From Dillenia suffruticosa (taxonomy: Eukaryota > Streptophyta > Magnoliopsida > Dilleniales > Dilleniaceae), in contig JAVTVX010000002.1 of the NCBI GenBank assembly GCA_033439265.1, positions 10,390,174 through 10,454,173 of the forward strand: a stretch of 64,000 nt of DNA, in the 5' to 3' direction. The notes below the pieces were generated by a model. It did not search any database. It had not been told where the DNA came from and saw only the letters and a list, made by a program, of their open reading frames with translations. Position 1 is the stretch's first letter, and each line of letters starts with the position of its first letter. Shown here in pieces: positions 22,398 to 32,813 of this stretch. A program made the translations under genes and the position numbers.

Positions 22398-24826
22398 TTG
22401 ATTTTATTACACTTAAACTCGTTTCTTTTTTTTTTCTCCCAGGATGCAATAGCACGTGACGTTGCAAACCCAGACCACATAGATGTAACGTTCGACTCCA
22501 TTGGAGGTTTAGAGAACATTAAGCAATCATTATACGAATTGGTGATTCTTCCCTTACGCAGACCCGAATTGTTCTCTCGCGGGAAGCTTCTAGGTCCTCC
22601 AAAGGGCGTGCTCTTGTACGGACCTCCTGGAACCGGAAAAACATTGCTTGCCAAGGCCATTGCCAAAGAATCTGGAGCTTTATTCATAAATGTCACGATT
22701 TCGAATTTGATGAGCAAATGGTTTGGTGATGCTTCTAAACTTGGTAAAATCTAAAACCCTCGTCTGGTTGCATCTTTATAACACTAGTTTCAGACATTTG
22801 CCTAGTTACTGAGTGTAGGATTGTACATCGTTTCCCTTTGTACGATGTGGGTTTGAGAAATTGTAATTCGTTTAAGGCTCTCTTCTTTTTTTTTTTTTGT
22901 TCTGGTTGATTGTTGTCATGAGGGTGAGTGTTAATATGAGAAATTTCTGCAGTTGCAGCAGTCTTCAGTTTGGCGTATAAAATCCAGCCAGCTATTATAT
23001 TCATTGATGAGGCTGATAGTTTTCTAGGGAAGCGTCGGACAGCAGAGCACGAAGCCATGACCAACATGAAAACAGAGTTCATGTCTTTGTGGGATGGCTT
23101 TACAACAGATAGTAAGTCTACTTCCTACTTCTCTTGTTTATTTTCCACAACTTGTCAATCAGCAATTTAATCTTCGTTAATATGTGAAATTGTTTATTCT
23201 TATCTATATAATATCACTTCTGTGGGTGTCATTGTCTCATTATGGGAATTTTCATTTAGTTGACAGGATTCTTTATTGTTCAGATAAACAATTAGAGGGT
23301 TCTTGTTTAGATTCATCCTTAAATGACAAATATATGCTATGGCTGTCAACTAGTGGCTGGGATGATCAATTAGAAATTCCGCTCTTGGAAACAATCTTTC
23401 TACCATTTGAACAAATATATTGGACTCTGGTCCTTTGTTTTTTGCCTTTATATACCATACATCAACTAATTCCCAAAAGCCTAATGTTCCAATGATTTGG
23501 GATCAGAGTCTATTCGGTATGACCGTTCACCTCCTGTGGATGATGATCATCTTGTCTGTTAATTCATAGAGGTTGTGATTTTCTTTCAGCTTCTTCAAGT
23601 AACTTTTTGCTATTCTTCCTTGTGAATCAAACCACTCCCATAGTTCATTAACCTACTACCAGAAGCCCCAATATGGTTACAATTTCTAATTAATTTTCTA
23701 GACTAATGTCGTGTTAAGCCATCGGCATTCTCATATTAGTCATTCTCTTGGTGACACACAGATTACAAAGAAAAACATAAAAATATAGGACACAACTAAC
23801 TTGGTTCATATTTGATATGGTGTTTTGTGAAGAAAATCTGTATCCTTTATGAATTATGCTTTGAACATTTATATAGGAAAAGCTACAATGATTGAGACAG
23901 CTCATTTCCACTTTCAATAACTTTCTGTAGAATATGCCCGAGTCATGGTCCTTGCTGCAACCAACCGTCCATTTGAGCTTGATGAAGCTATACTAAGGCG
24001 ATTTTCCCAAGTTTTTGAGATCGGCCGGCCTAATCGAAGTGATAGGGAAAAGATACTGAAAGTTATTCTGAAGGGGGAGAAGATGGAGGAAAATATAAAC
24101 TTTGATTACATTGCTGGCCTTTGTGAAGAGTACACTGGTTCAGACTTGCTTGGGATCTGCAAGCACGCTGCCTACATGCCTATCAGGGATTTCCTCAATG
24201 ATGAGAAGCAAGGGAGGTCTCCTCTTGTAAGTATATATCTTATTTCATGATTCAATTAAATTGTTCCAAGATTTATGTTATCACTGCTGCTCCTAATTAT
24301 AGTCATTATGCTACCTCCTTCAAGGTGCAAGCACTCTCTCCTACATATAGTCATTTATCTAATCACTGTTCTCTTATATTCACTGCCCCTTTTAATTATC
24401 TATATTGCCGTTTCAAATTCTGTTTCCTTAGGTTTCTTCTCTCCTATCAAAAGCTGTTTGATCTTCTTATGCAAAATTCATATTGAATTATTTCTCGACT
24501 ACTGATTTGGGTGCTCTTAACCAATAGCTGGAACTTGTGGGCTACATATTTGCATAAATACAGAAACCCACGTTAGTTATAAACCAGAAGAGTAGTCAAT
24601 ATTTGGTGCGTAGAGGTAGATATTGTCATTTATAAACCAGAATAGTAAATACTTGGTGCCTAGAGGTTGATATTTGTGACTGAAATCAACACAATCAGTC
24701 TATTTGTTCTCTTATATTCAGTGTGCTATTGTACAGGAAGTGAGGCCATTGTCACAGTTGGACCTAGAGAAAGCTGTGGCTATATCAAGAAAGACTAGGA
24801 TCGCCTTCAGTGATCCAGAAGAATAG
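22150..24826 (+). CDS. Msp1/ATAD1-type membrane AAA ATPase
   Basis: Five exons give 350 residues: 22150-22356, 22443-22743, 22953-23111, 23931-24226, 24737-24826. A single N-terminal membrane segment (about 17-33) precedes one AAA module with Walker A GPPGTGKT (129-136), Walker B IIFIDE (184-189), sensor AATNRP and ILRR arginine fingers. Msp1/ATAD1 proteins extract mistargeted tail-anchored proteins from the outer mitochondrial and peroxisomal membranes using ATP. Arabidopsis relatives are At4g27680 and At5g53540. Intron 1 appears to use a GC donor (GAG|GCAATC), because family conservation requires PYE joined to DAIARDV. The protein ends soon after the [12 protein letters not shown] helix, roughly 40 residues earlier than I recall for Arabidopsis. 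At the fingers it reads [12 protein letters not shown] where relatives have ILRRLPQAFEIG. Confidence 0.88.
22361..22393. repeat. (CT)n microsatellite beside the GC donor of AAA ATPase intron 1
   Basis: A TC run of about 16 units begins four bases after the inferred GC 5' splice site and occupies about 40 percent of the 86-base intron. Confidence 0.9.
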
Positions 24827-25579
24827 CATTTGTCTTCAGATAACTACAGGTAGTTTAGTTGGTGAGCTATCTAAACTTTAGCGCTGCGTTGGCAGTGTCC
24901 CATCAGTTGTGCAAGGCCCTCAATGAACCAGTTAGTTATCTGGGTGCATGAATCTTAGTAACAACTTACTTCGAATATTAAAAATCATTCATGCAGTTAA
25001 ATGCCACTGATGCTTTACATCTTAATCAAACGTCCAGAACAATTTGAGATCGATTACTGCAAATTCTGTGTTCACCGGAAGGAAAATGGAAGAGCTAAAT
25101 TCATATACTGGTTCTTTCTCTATTATAGAGAAATGGAGATTAGTTAGGTGGTATCATTTGGAATTTTCTCTTATTTTCCCCGTAAAATCTACTCAATATT
25201 GCCAGCTTTGAATTAGTTTCTTGCAACAAATACTACAAGAGTGGAAATGAAACCTCCACTATTTTTGCTTGGGAACTGTTGTAACTAGTCAGATTGAGGC
25301 AGTGATCACTATCTCACTACATTTTATGCATCTCCGTTGTAGATTTTCTGCCGATTCAAGGATTTATCCAAATGACATTGATTCATTTGAAATTTTTCTA
25401 CTTCTATTATGGTACTTTTTGTGCAGACATGCTATTGTAATATTAAGTTCTTACATGGCCATGGCTATATGTTTCTCAAATTAGATAGATGTTATAAACC
25501 GATACTGTGTGATCAAATGTTTTAAACCAGAAGTGTTAAAGAAAAAAGTAATTAATCAACTGAATGAGAATCTACTTAC
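24827..25579. other. Intergenic DNA downstream of the AAA ATPase gene
   Basis: No gene or known repeat is supported. The first few hundred bases are presumably the 3' UTR and flank of the AAA ATPase gene. Confidence 0.5.
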
Positions 25580-25811
25580 AAGTATTTTATCAGTCTCTCT
25601 TGAGAAAACAATCCACGCTCTTGGAATCTTGGTCCTTTCTTTAGACTGGCTTTTGCATAGGAAAAGGACTTAGAAGCCTCATCTTGAAGCAGAAGAGCAG
25701 AAACAAAGACGGAAAGGTTCTCAGAAACATATATTGCACCACCCAAAGCACGAGCCAAGAAGCTCCAACCTTCAACTTCCAAAGGTGGTCCTCCCGCTAT
25801 GGTACCCAGAC
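25580..25811 (-). pseudogene. Orphan exon of an unidentified plant gene
   Basis: The minus strand is open for the whole 232 bases and reads like real protein, with words LGTIAGGPP, GWSFLARALGGAIYVSE, LLLQDEASKSFSYAKASL and KKGPRFQERGLF. It is bounded by a good acceptor (GTTTAG before GTCTGGG) and a good donor (ACTT|GTAAGTAG), so it looks like one internal exon with 2-base overhangs at each end. No neighbouring exon of the same protein was found on either side within the gap between the AAA ATPase and aldolase genes. I do not recognise the family. It may be a remnant of a lost or moved gene, a captured exon, or part of a gene with distant exons. Confidence 0.5.
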
Positions 25812-26283
25812 CTAAACATTGAGTTTACGAATTGTGCTTTCTTTTTTTGTTTTTTTTTTTTGTGTAAACGAATTACTTATTACTGATATAAGAGTTTTAT
25901 TCAATTAATCCAATTTAAATACGGTAAGATCCACCGACTCTCTCAAGTTCCTACAAATTGTCTGTTTAGTTAATACAGAGAAGGGTCTTTTGTTATGAAG
26001 TTTTACTGCTTAGGAAGAACTCAGGCCCGAGGACATTACTCGTTCAGATCAATACTCAATTCATTACGTGTATTACTCTTATGCATTTTTAGTTTCCTAG
26101 ATCCCGTTTTTGCAAAACACTGCGTTTCGGTTTCAAGGTTTCACTAACAAGGCTATTCTATTTTTTTGGACGGCGTTCTCTCTCTCTCTTTATGTGGGTC
26201 CGTGTGAGTGAACCGCCCGTGCCAGTCGAGTCCAAAGATTAATCGCCTGATAATCCCAAGCTCATAAACAATCGCCCGCACAA
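25812..26283 (+). promoter_or_regulatory. Upstream region of the aldolase gene
   Basis: No coding sequence is seen. A CT tract (26177-26189) lies about 100 bases before the start codon of the aldolase gene. The segment also holds a T-rich run near 25843-25861. Promoter function is inferred from position. Confidence 0.35.
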
Positions 26284-27354
26284 ATGGCTACACTCACTTT
26301 TCTCACTGCATCTCCTTCAGCAAAGCCAACACTCCCAACCCTAACCAAACCAACTCTTTCTCTTCTCTCCTCCAAATCCCTAAGTCTCCCCTTTACCCTG
26401 CCAAAGCCATCAACCCTAAGCCTAACCGTAACTCAAACTCAAAGAGTCCCTCCTCTCAAATCCTTGTCCTCGACACCCGACGATCTATCTCCAATTACCC
26501 AAATTTCCGCTCCTATTACTCTCAAATCGCGCCTCCACAATGGCGACACCCTGTACGGCCTCTTCCTACTCAGCTTCTCTCCCACCATTGCCGAGATCGC
26601 TGGCCTCGTCGGTTACGACTTCGTCGTCATCGACATGGAACACGGTCCAGGCAGCTTCTCCGACGCTCTTCCCTGTCTTCGCGCCCTCGCCGCCACCAAC
26701 ACTCCCGCCATTCTCCGCTTGCCCGAGTCTTGCGCTGTTTGGGCCAAAAAAGCCCTAGATCTCGGCCCACAAGGCATTATGTTTCCCATGATCGAAAGCG
26801 CAAAGGAGGCCAGGAAGGCGGTCTTCTATAGTCGATTTCCGCCACGTGGAATCCGGGGGTCAGCTCACACGATGGTGAGAGCATCGAATTACGGTATGGA
26901 CGCGGGTTATCTGAGTAACTACGAGGACGAGCTGTTGATCATGTGCCAGGTGGAATCGGAACAAGGGGTTGAAAAGATTGATGAGATCGCAGCCGTTGAT
27001 GGGGTTGACTGCATTCAGATGGGGCCGTTGGACTTGAGCGCCAGCATGGGGTACTTGTGGGACCCGGGGAACAAAAAGGTAAGACAGATGATGAGGAAAG
27101 CAGAGAGGGGAGTATTGGAATCGAGAGGAAATGGGGAGGGCGAAGGTGGTGGTGCCTTCTTGGCGGGGTTTGCTATGCCTCATGACGTCCCCGATGATAT
27201 GAGGACACGTGGGTATCACATGGTGTCTGGAGCCGTTGATGTGGCGTTGTTGAGGAGTGCGTTTATTGATGACGTGAACAAGTTTAAGATGGGGTTGATG
27301 AACGGCTCTGATGCTGATGTGAAAGACGGTGGCGAGGAGTACTGGAGTGAATAG
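26284..27354 (+). CDS. Plastid HpcH/HpaI-type aldolase (aldolase-like protein)
   Basis: One intronless frame of 356 residues. The first 75 or so residues are Ser/Thr/Pro/Lys-rich and nearly free of acidic residues, as in a chloroplast transit peptide. The rest matches the HpcH/HpaI aldolase/citrate lyase superfamily, whose bacterial members cleave or form 2-keto-3-deoxy and 4-hydroxy-2-oxo acids using a divalent metal. Recognisable motifs in order are GLFLLSFSPT, VVIDMEHGPG, GPQGIMFPMIES, RGIRGSAHT, CQVESEQG, and VDCIQMGPLDLSASMGYLWD. Length and the YWSE terminus match the Arabidopsis product of At4g10750, often labelled as phosphoenolpyruvate carboxylase family. The natural substrate in plants is not established. 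GC content is higher than in its neighbours. Confidence 0.9.
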   Translation: MATLTFLTASPSAKPTLPTLTKPTLSLLSSKSLSLPFTLPKPSTLSLTVTQTQRVPPLKSLSSTPDDLSPITQISAPITLKSRLHNGDTLYGLFLLSFSPTIAEIAGLVGYDFVVIDMEHGPGSFSDALPCLRALAATNTPAILRLPESCAVWAKKALDLGPQGIMFPMIESAKEARKAVFYSRFPPRGIRGSAHTMVRASNYGMDAGYLSNYEDELLIMCQVESEQGVEKIDEIAAVDGVDCIQMGPLDLSASMGYLWDPGNKKVRQMMRKAERGVLESRGNGEGEGGGAFLAGFAMPHDVPDDMRTRGYHMVSGAVDVALLRSAFIDDVNKFKMGLMNGSDADVKDGGEEYWSE

Positions 27355-28136
27355 AGCAGTCGGCGCTGTTTGTCAACAAACGCAGAACATTGCATTTTCG
27401 GGATCTTGATATTGCCGATGAAAGAGGAAATCCATCTTGGTGGGCTGGGCTGGGCTGGGCTTTTTAACTTCACAGTGCATGCGCCTTTTTTTTTGGGGGG
27501 GTGGGGTGCCCCCGGGGGGGGGGGGGGGTTCAGGCAATGTGCTTGGGAAAAAAAGTTTATTTTTCTCGAAATATCAGATATTTTTATCATGCGAGGATTT
27601 GAATGTTAATAAAAATAGATTATGAGTTATGTGAGTTTGAGGGTATTCCCTAAATGATTTTTAATTTTGTTTTGCTTGCATGTCTAAGTTTCCATTTGTC
27701 AACTATAGGCATTCTTTTGGGTTCCATTTCGATATTTCTTTAATTACCATTATACAATCTCACATTGCTTTAAAAATTTAAAAGAATATTATTTTTTTTC
27801 AACTATATCTTTGTATCTCGTGTTATTTTACTTAATACTCAAATACAATACGATAAAAAAAATATTCAAATGTCAACTAATACTAACTTTTTTAATTTCA
27901 GTTTTTTAATTATTCTTTTAATTTTGTGTAATTATATTAAAGGACACTTGAAGTGAAATACATAAAATATTAATTACTTGTTTTAAAAGAAAAGGCAGTG
28001 TTAAAAAATAGAAAGAAGAGGAGATGTGGGCAGACTAAAGAATACCCAAATGACTCATAAGCATCGATCCTCCTTTTTGCCTTTGATTCAAGTGATACAT
28101 TTTCCCTCCTCATGCAGATTTGAGTCCTAATATATA

Positions 28137-28172
<36 letters not shown>

Positions 28173-28806
28173 ATCCTCCTTTCGTGTTTTATAATCCAAT
28201 ATTTCAATTAATTTGCGATGTTGAAATTTGTATAAAAACGAAGAGAGTTTACAAGTACATGGTGTTTGATTACATATGACATTTTTAACTTGCAACAAAA
28301 AATTACCATAATGTTAGGGTATCACTTTGTTAGAACTGTATCATGTTGGCATGTCCTTGTACTCCTCACATTTGTCAAATGTATTTGCGAGTTTTGTTTT
28401 TATGCATGAACACGCTTTTATTCGAGAAAATATTTCAAAATAGGAACTATGAGTCTATGACTTAAAAGAACAAAATTTTAAAAATTAAATAAAATAAAAA
28501 GAGAAGAAACCTGAATTCCCGGTAATGATTTATTGAAAATGCAATAATAAGACAGACCGACAAGACTTGATACTTGGATGAAATTATTGAGGAACGAGGG
28601 AAGGGGTATTTGATCGACGAGTTAATAGCTTTAAAAAAAAAATAGCTTTGTGGTCCCGTACTTGCTTCCTTCTCTGACATTATAAAGTTTGGTGAGATCC
28701 AAATCCAGGATCACGATGTGTCAGCTTTTTGCAGCTGTTTACTAGTTTTTACTCTCTCTTCTCTCTCTGAGTGTAAGGAAGAAGAAGAAAAAGAAGAAGA
28801 TCAAAA
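27355..28806. other. Intergenic DNA with homopolymer tracts
   Basis: No gene is supported. The 3' flank of the aldolase gene has a GGGCT tandem (about 27440-27462) and a G-rich block with a CCCCC interruption (27495-27530). An A run of about 33 residues lies at 28137-28169. A GAAGAAG-rich leader precedes the transporter start codon at 28807. The rest is AT-rich without clear structure. Confidence 0.5.
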
Positions 28807-28963
28807 ATGGAGATATTTTATTGGCTAGTATTCGTGGTACTTGGAGCAACACTAGCAGGATTGGAGCTGAGCAGAACAAGCAGAGACCGCATCACCACTT
28901 CCTCTGCTTTCTCTTCCTTCAAAAACAATTACCTCCTTGTTTACTCCCTCATGATGGGTATGC

Positions 28964-29002
<39 letters not shown>

Positions 29003-31381
29003 TTCACATGCACTACACTAGACTTGGGTCACTGTCATTTTCTTGGATCTGGATGCGGGAAAGTTCATGACTTCCTGTTTCCCAACTGCGGTTTTGGGGA
29101 TGATGTTGCGTTTTATATTACTGTCATTGTTTGCACACAATTTGAGCTGATTTGTTTGTTCCTCGAAGCCTTCTTGCACCAAACTGTAATTGAGTTTTAG
29201 CTTGTCTTATGCTAGTTTCGACAGAGGATTGTTGTCCAGAAGGATAAAAAGTTTAAGCAAATGGATGGTATGAATTGCATGCTTCTAAACTGACAGATTT
29301 TGTTTTTGGGCCTACCATAGCCGGGGATTGGTTGCAGGGTCCTTATGTATACTTCCTGTACAGCCAATATGGATTTGGAAAGGGGGAGATCGGTCAGCTC
29401 TTCATAGCTGGTTTTGGTTCCTCTATGTTATTTGGGACAATTGTCGGATCTCTAGCTGATAAACAGTAATATTCTTTCCATCCCTATAATCTAAAATTAG
29501 TTGATTTCTATTGTGAAGTTTGTTCCATTATATTATGTGCATACATGTTCAGGGGTCGGAAGAGGGCATCCATTACTTATTGCATAACTTACATATTAAG
29601 CTGCATCACTAAACATTCTCCTCAATACAAAGTACTGATGGTGGGAAGGATACTGGGTGGAATTGCTACTTCTCTACTATTTTCAGCTTTTGAGTCGTGG
29701 CTCGTTGCTGAGCACAATAAGGTGAGAGGTTTGGCCTTGTTTACTGTTTTCGAAGGACTCCTTCAGAGACTATTTGTAGTGTCTGTCGACTCCTATCTCA
29801 TGTCTTAATTTTGTCCAGAGAGGCTTTGAGCAGCAGTGGCTTTCATTAACATTTTCCAAGGCGATATTTCTAGGAAATGGTCTAGTTGCCATTTTGTCTG
29901 GGTTGCTTGGAAATCTTCTGGTTGATACTCTAGGCTTTGGTCCTGTTGCTCCATTTGATGCTGCTGCTTGCTTCCTTGCTATTGGCATGGCCATTATAAT
30001 ATCATCATGGAGTGAAAATTATGGCGATTCCGAAAGCAAGGACTTGCTGACCCAATTCCGGGTTGCTGCTGTGGCTATTGCTTCTGGTAAGTCTAAGATG
30101 GTCACCATTTATGTGTTACCACTGTCTATGAACAAGAAGACTGCAAATTCAATAAATTAATGGACCAGCATTAGTGCTTGTTTGCTTTTTCCCCCTTTTC
30201 CTTTTTCTCCAACACCATTAAAATGATTTTAGATATTGGTTTCTCCTGAGTCAGATGAGAAAATTGCATTGCTTGGTGCCATTCAGTCGCTGTTTGAAGG
30301 TTCCATGTACACTTTTGTGTTCCTTTGGACTCCTGCTCTAAGCCCAAACAATGAGGATATTCCACATGGCTTTATTTTTGCTACATTCATGCTGTCCTCA
30401 ATGCTGGGAAGCTCCACAGCATCTCGATTATTGGCTCGTCCGTCCCTCAAAGTTGAAAGCTACATGCAAATTGTTTTTCTGATCTCTGCCGGCTCTCTGT
30501 TGCTTCCTGTTATAACAAGTGTACGGCGTAAACTTCTCATTAGTTAGTTTTTATAATATACAATATTAAATATTTCCTGGCAAATAAAGTTGCTACATCC
30601 GAATCTGATTTGAATTTTAACAGTTCCTGGTGGCACCTTCCGGTGTGAAAGGCCGAAGCATCTCGTTCTCTGGACAAATCCAACTTCTGGGATTCTGCAC
30701 ATTTGAAGCTTGTGTTGGAATTTTCTGGCCATCTATCATGAAGATGCGTTCGCAATATATTCCTGAAGAAGCAAGAAGCACAATCATGAACTTTTTCCGT
30801 ATTCCTCTCAACATATTTGTGTGTATTGTGCTGTACAATGTAAGTGGCTACACATTCTTTTTCCTTTTTTTTTTACCGTTATATCAATCAGAAAGGAAAG
30901 TTGATTGGATTTATACATGTTGTTTCTCTCTTGCATACTTGCACACACAGATCTGATTATTTAATCGATGCCAGAGATAAATGTCCTTACATAGACCACC
31001 TCGGAGCCCGACTTTAATGTGCTACTGAAAATTGATTTGCATATTCATGTTTTTTGAAGGTTGATGCATTTCCAATGACCGTGATGTTTGGCATGTGCTC
31101 CATTTTCCTTTTCATTGCTTCCATATTGCAGAAGCGGCTCATGGGGATTGCAGAGTCCCAAAAGCCCAGTAAGTAACAATTGACTTCAAATGCTGGTTCA
31201 AGTCCTGTGAAGGCTTTCCACAAACATTATTTTCTTTTTATGTCTCCATGGAAGGCATGGTCATTATTTTTGGTTCCCATAATTCACTGATCTCCTCTTA
31301 ATATATTTTCCTATCACAGAGCCACAGAATTGGACAGCTTTAGATGAGCGAGAAAGAGAGACAGAACCATTAAACATCTAA
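28807..31381 (+). CDS. MFSD5-type major facilitator (molybdate-anion transporter family)
   Basis: Eight exons give 461 residues: 28807-28957, 29321-29465, 29553-29721, 29819-30086, 30255-30520, 30624-30839, 31060-31168, 31320-31381. The protein is a polytopic membrane carrier of about 12 segments. The MFS signature loop between segments 2 and 3 reads GSLADKQGRKRA, and the conserved blocks YLYSQYGFGKGEIGQLFIAG, SAFESWLVAEHNKRG and GFIFATFM are present. It is nearly collinear with Arabidopsis At4g27720, At1g64650 and At3g49310. Family members related to algal MOT2 and animal MFSD5 are assigned to molybdate-anion transport, but substrate and membrane for this gene are inference only. A CT run (28968-28999) begins ten bases after the first donor. 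Confidence 0.92.
28968..28999. repeat. (CT)n microsatellite in MFS transporter intron 1
   Basis: A CT run of about 15 units starts about ten bases inside the first intron of the transporter gene. Confidence 0.9.
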
Positions 31382-31983
31382 CTGCGAAGAAGAGAAATAA
31401 GTTCAAAAACTGGTCACACCTTTTCCCTCCTCATGTAATTGAAGCTGCATGTTGTTGGTCATCGGCAGGTGCATATTTACATGAGGAGTTCATTCAATTT
31501 TTATTAAACGATGAAGATACGAAGTTCAGTGGGGGGCTATCAGTTGCTGGCTTGGATAGTGTATTGTTTCAGTTACAGCAGTAGAAAAATGCTAGTGCTG
31601 TGGCATTGCAGGCAGTTTCTCCTGGTGCTATATATCTATTTTCATGTCGATGTTGGAGTATAAAAAATGTCCCGTTTGTAATTGTTTCCGTTCCCCGCCA
31701 TTCCTATCTCTGTGGTTGAGTATTTAATGGTAATTTCTGAAAAAGTGCAGCTCCCCACTAAGGTCAGGTGCCTATTTTTCAAGCATTAAACAAAGGACCG
31801 TTGAAGAGCTCTTTCATTACTAACTCCACGTAATACCATGCGGATATAAATTCGCTCGTAGATGAAAGTACATGAACTTGTGATTGTTGATGAAATAACA
31901 TCACCCAAGTTGCTTGTGATTCTTGATGAAATAATATTACCCAATTTACCGTTGGATTTCCTGACCTCACCCTTGAAACCCCT
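31382..31983. other. 3' UTR and intergenic DNA, with a 36-bp tandem repeat
   Basis: The first part is the transporter 3' flank. At 31877-31948 two 36-base units occur in tandem, each starting CTTGTGATT(G/C)TTGATGAAATAA. The gypsy element begins directly after. No gene is seen. Confidence 0.55.
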
Positions 31984-32813
31984 TGTTAGAAGTGGGTTTA
32001 GTTTCACAGATAATAGATTTGCTGACTCAAATGAAATGACTTATCGTTTGTCGAATTTGATTGATGGGACCTACAAAAGACCGTCGAAGAGTATTCTGAC
32101 GGGGAAAATTATGATGCTCAAGTTAGAGATCAATTTTTGATAAGAAAAATAGATTAAAGAGAGTTTTGTTATGCCATTACATGCTATGTGTAGGTTTAGA
32201 GAGCGTGAAAACTTACTATGAGTTCCGTATGTATTTGGAGTATTGGAACCCTAGTTTCCGTATGAAAATATTTCCGAAATTATAAAACCATTAAGGAAAG
32301 ATTCCTATGAAATCTCGGATCCCCCTAATTACGAAAGTTCTATTTACCGAAAGAATTATTTTCTTACCGATCACGATTTGGTGATTAGAAAATATTGCTT
32401 TTGTGATTTTTGGGAAGTTGAATATTACTCCGGATAAACTAAATAATGAGCACCGAAGAGATGTCATGATCGGTTAGTTAACCATCAAAGAGGGCTTGGT
32501 CACCAACGGACAGTTGATCTAGTGAGATGTCGTGCTAAATCCTTTAACTAAGTTTCCGGATTCAACTCGCGATTTGGGTATAGAAAAAATTACGTTGGGA
32601 GGGTAGCCCCCTTAAATGAGTCAATGCAAGTCCTAAATCGGATTAATTGAAATATAATTTCGGATACTGGTTGATATATTATCAAAAAAAAAAGAAGAGG
32701 GCTTGCTCGATGAGTATCAAGGAGAGAGGTTGTGTCCTATTTGTGTGAATGATTGATCGTGGGCTCATGGGCTCAAGTTTTATGATAATGGGTTTTTGAG
32801 TTATATATCATCA
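31984..32813 (-). repeat. 3' LTR of the gypsy element
   Basis: The left edge TGTTAGAAGTGGGTTT matches the left edge of the right-hand LTR (TGTAGGAGATGGGTTTGA). The right edge is placed where a CA is followed by TTTACCCCTACC, a pyrimidine tract that would be the polypurine tract on the coding strand. The right edge is less certain than the left. Confidence 0.55.

Noticed and set aside
23184-23495. Open frame in AAA ATPase intron 3
   Set aside because: It shows no similarity and lies in an intron needed to join exons 3 and 4 in frame.
26860-27590. Minus-strand open frames over and after the aldolase gene
   Set aside because: They are shadows of a GC-rich coding frame and of the homopolymer block.
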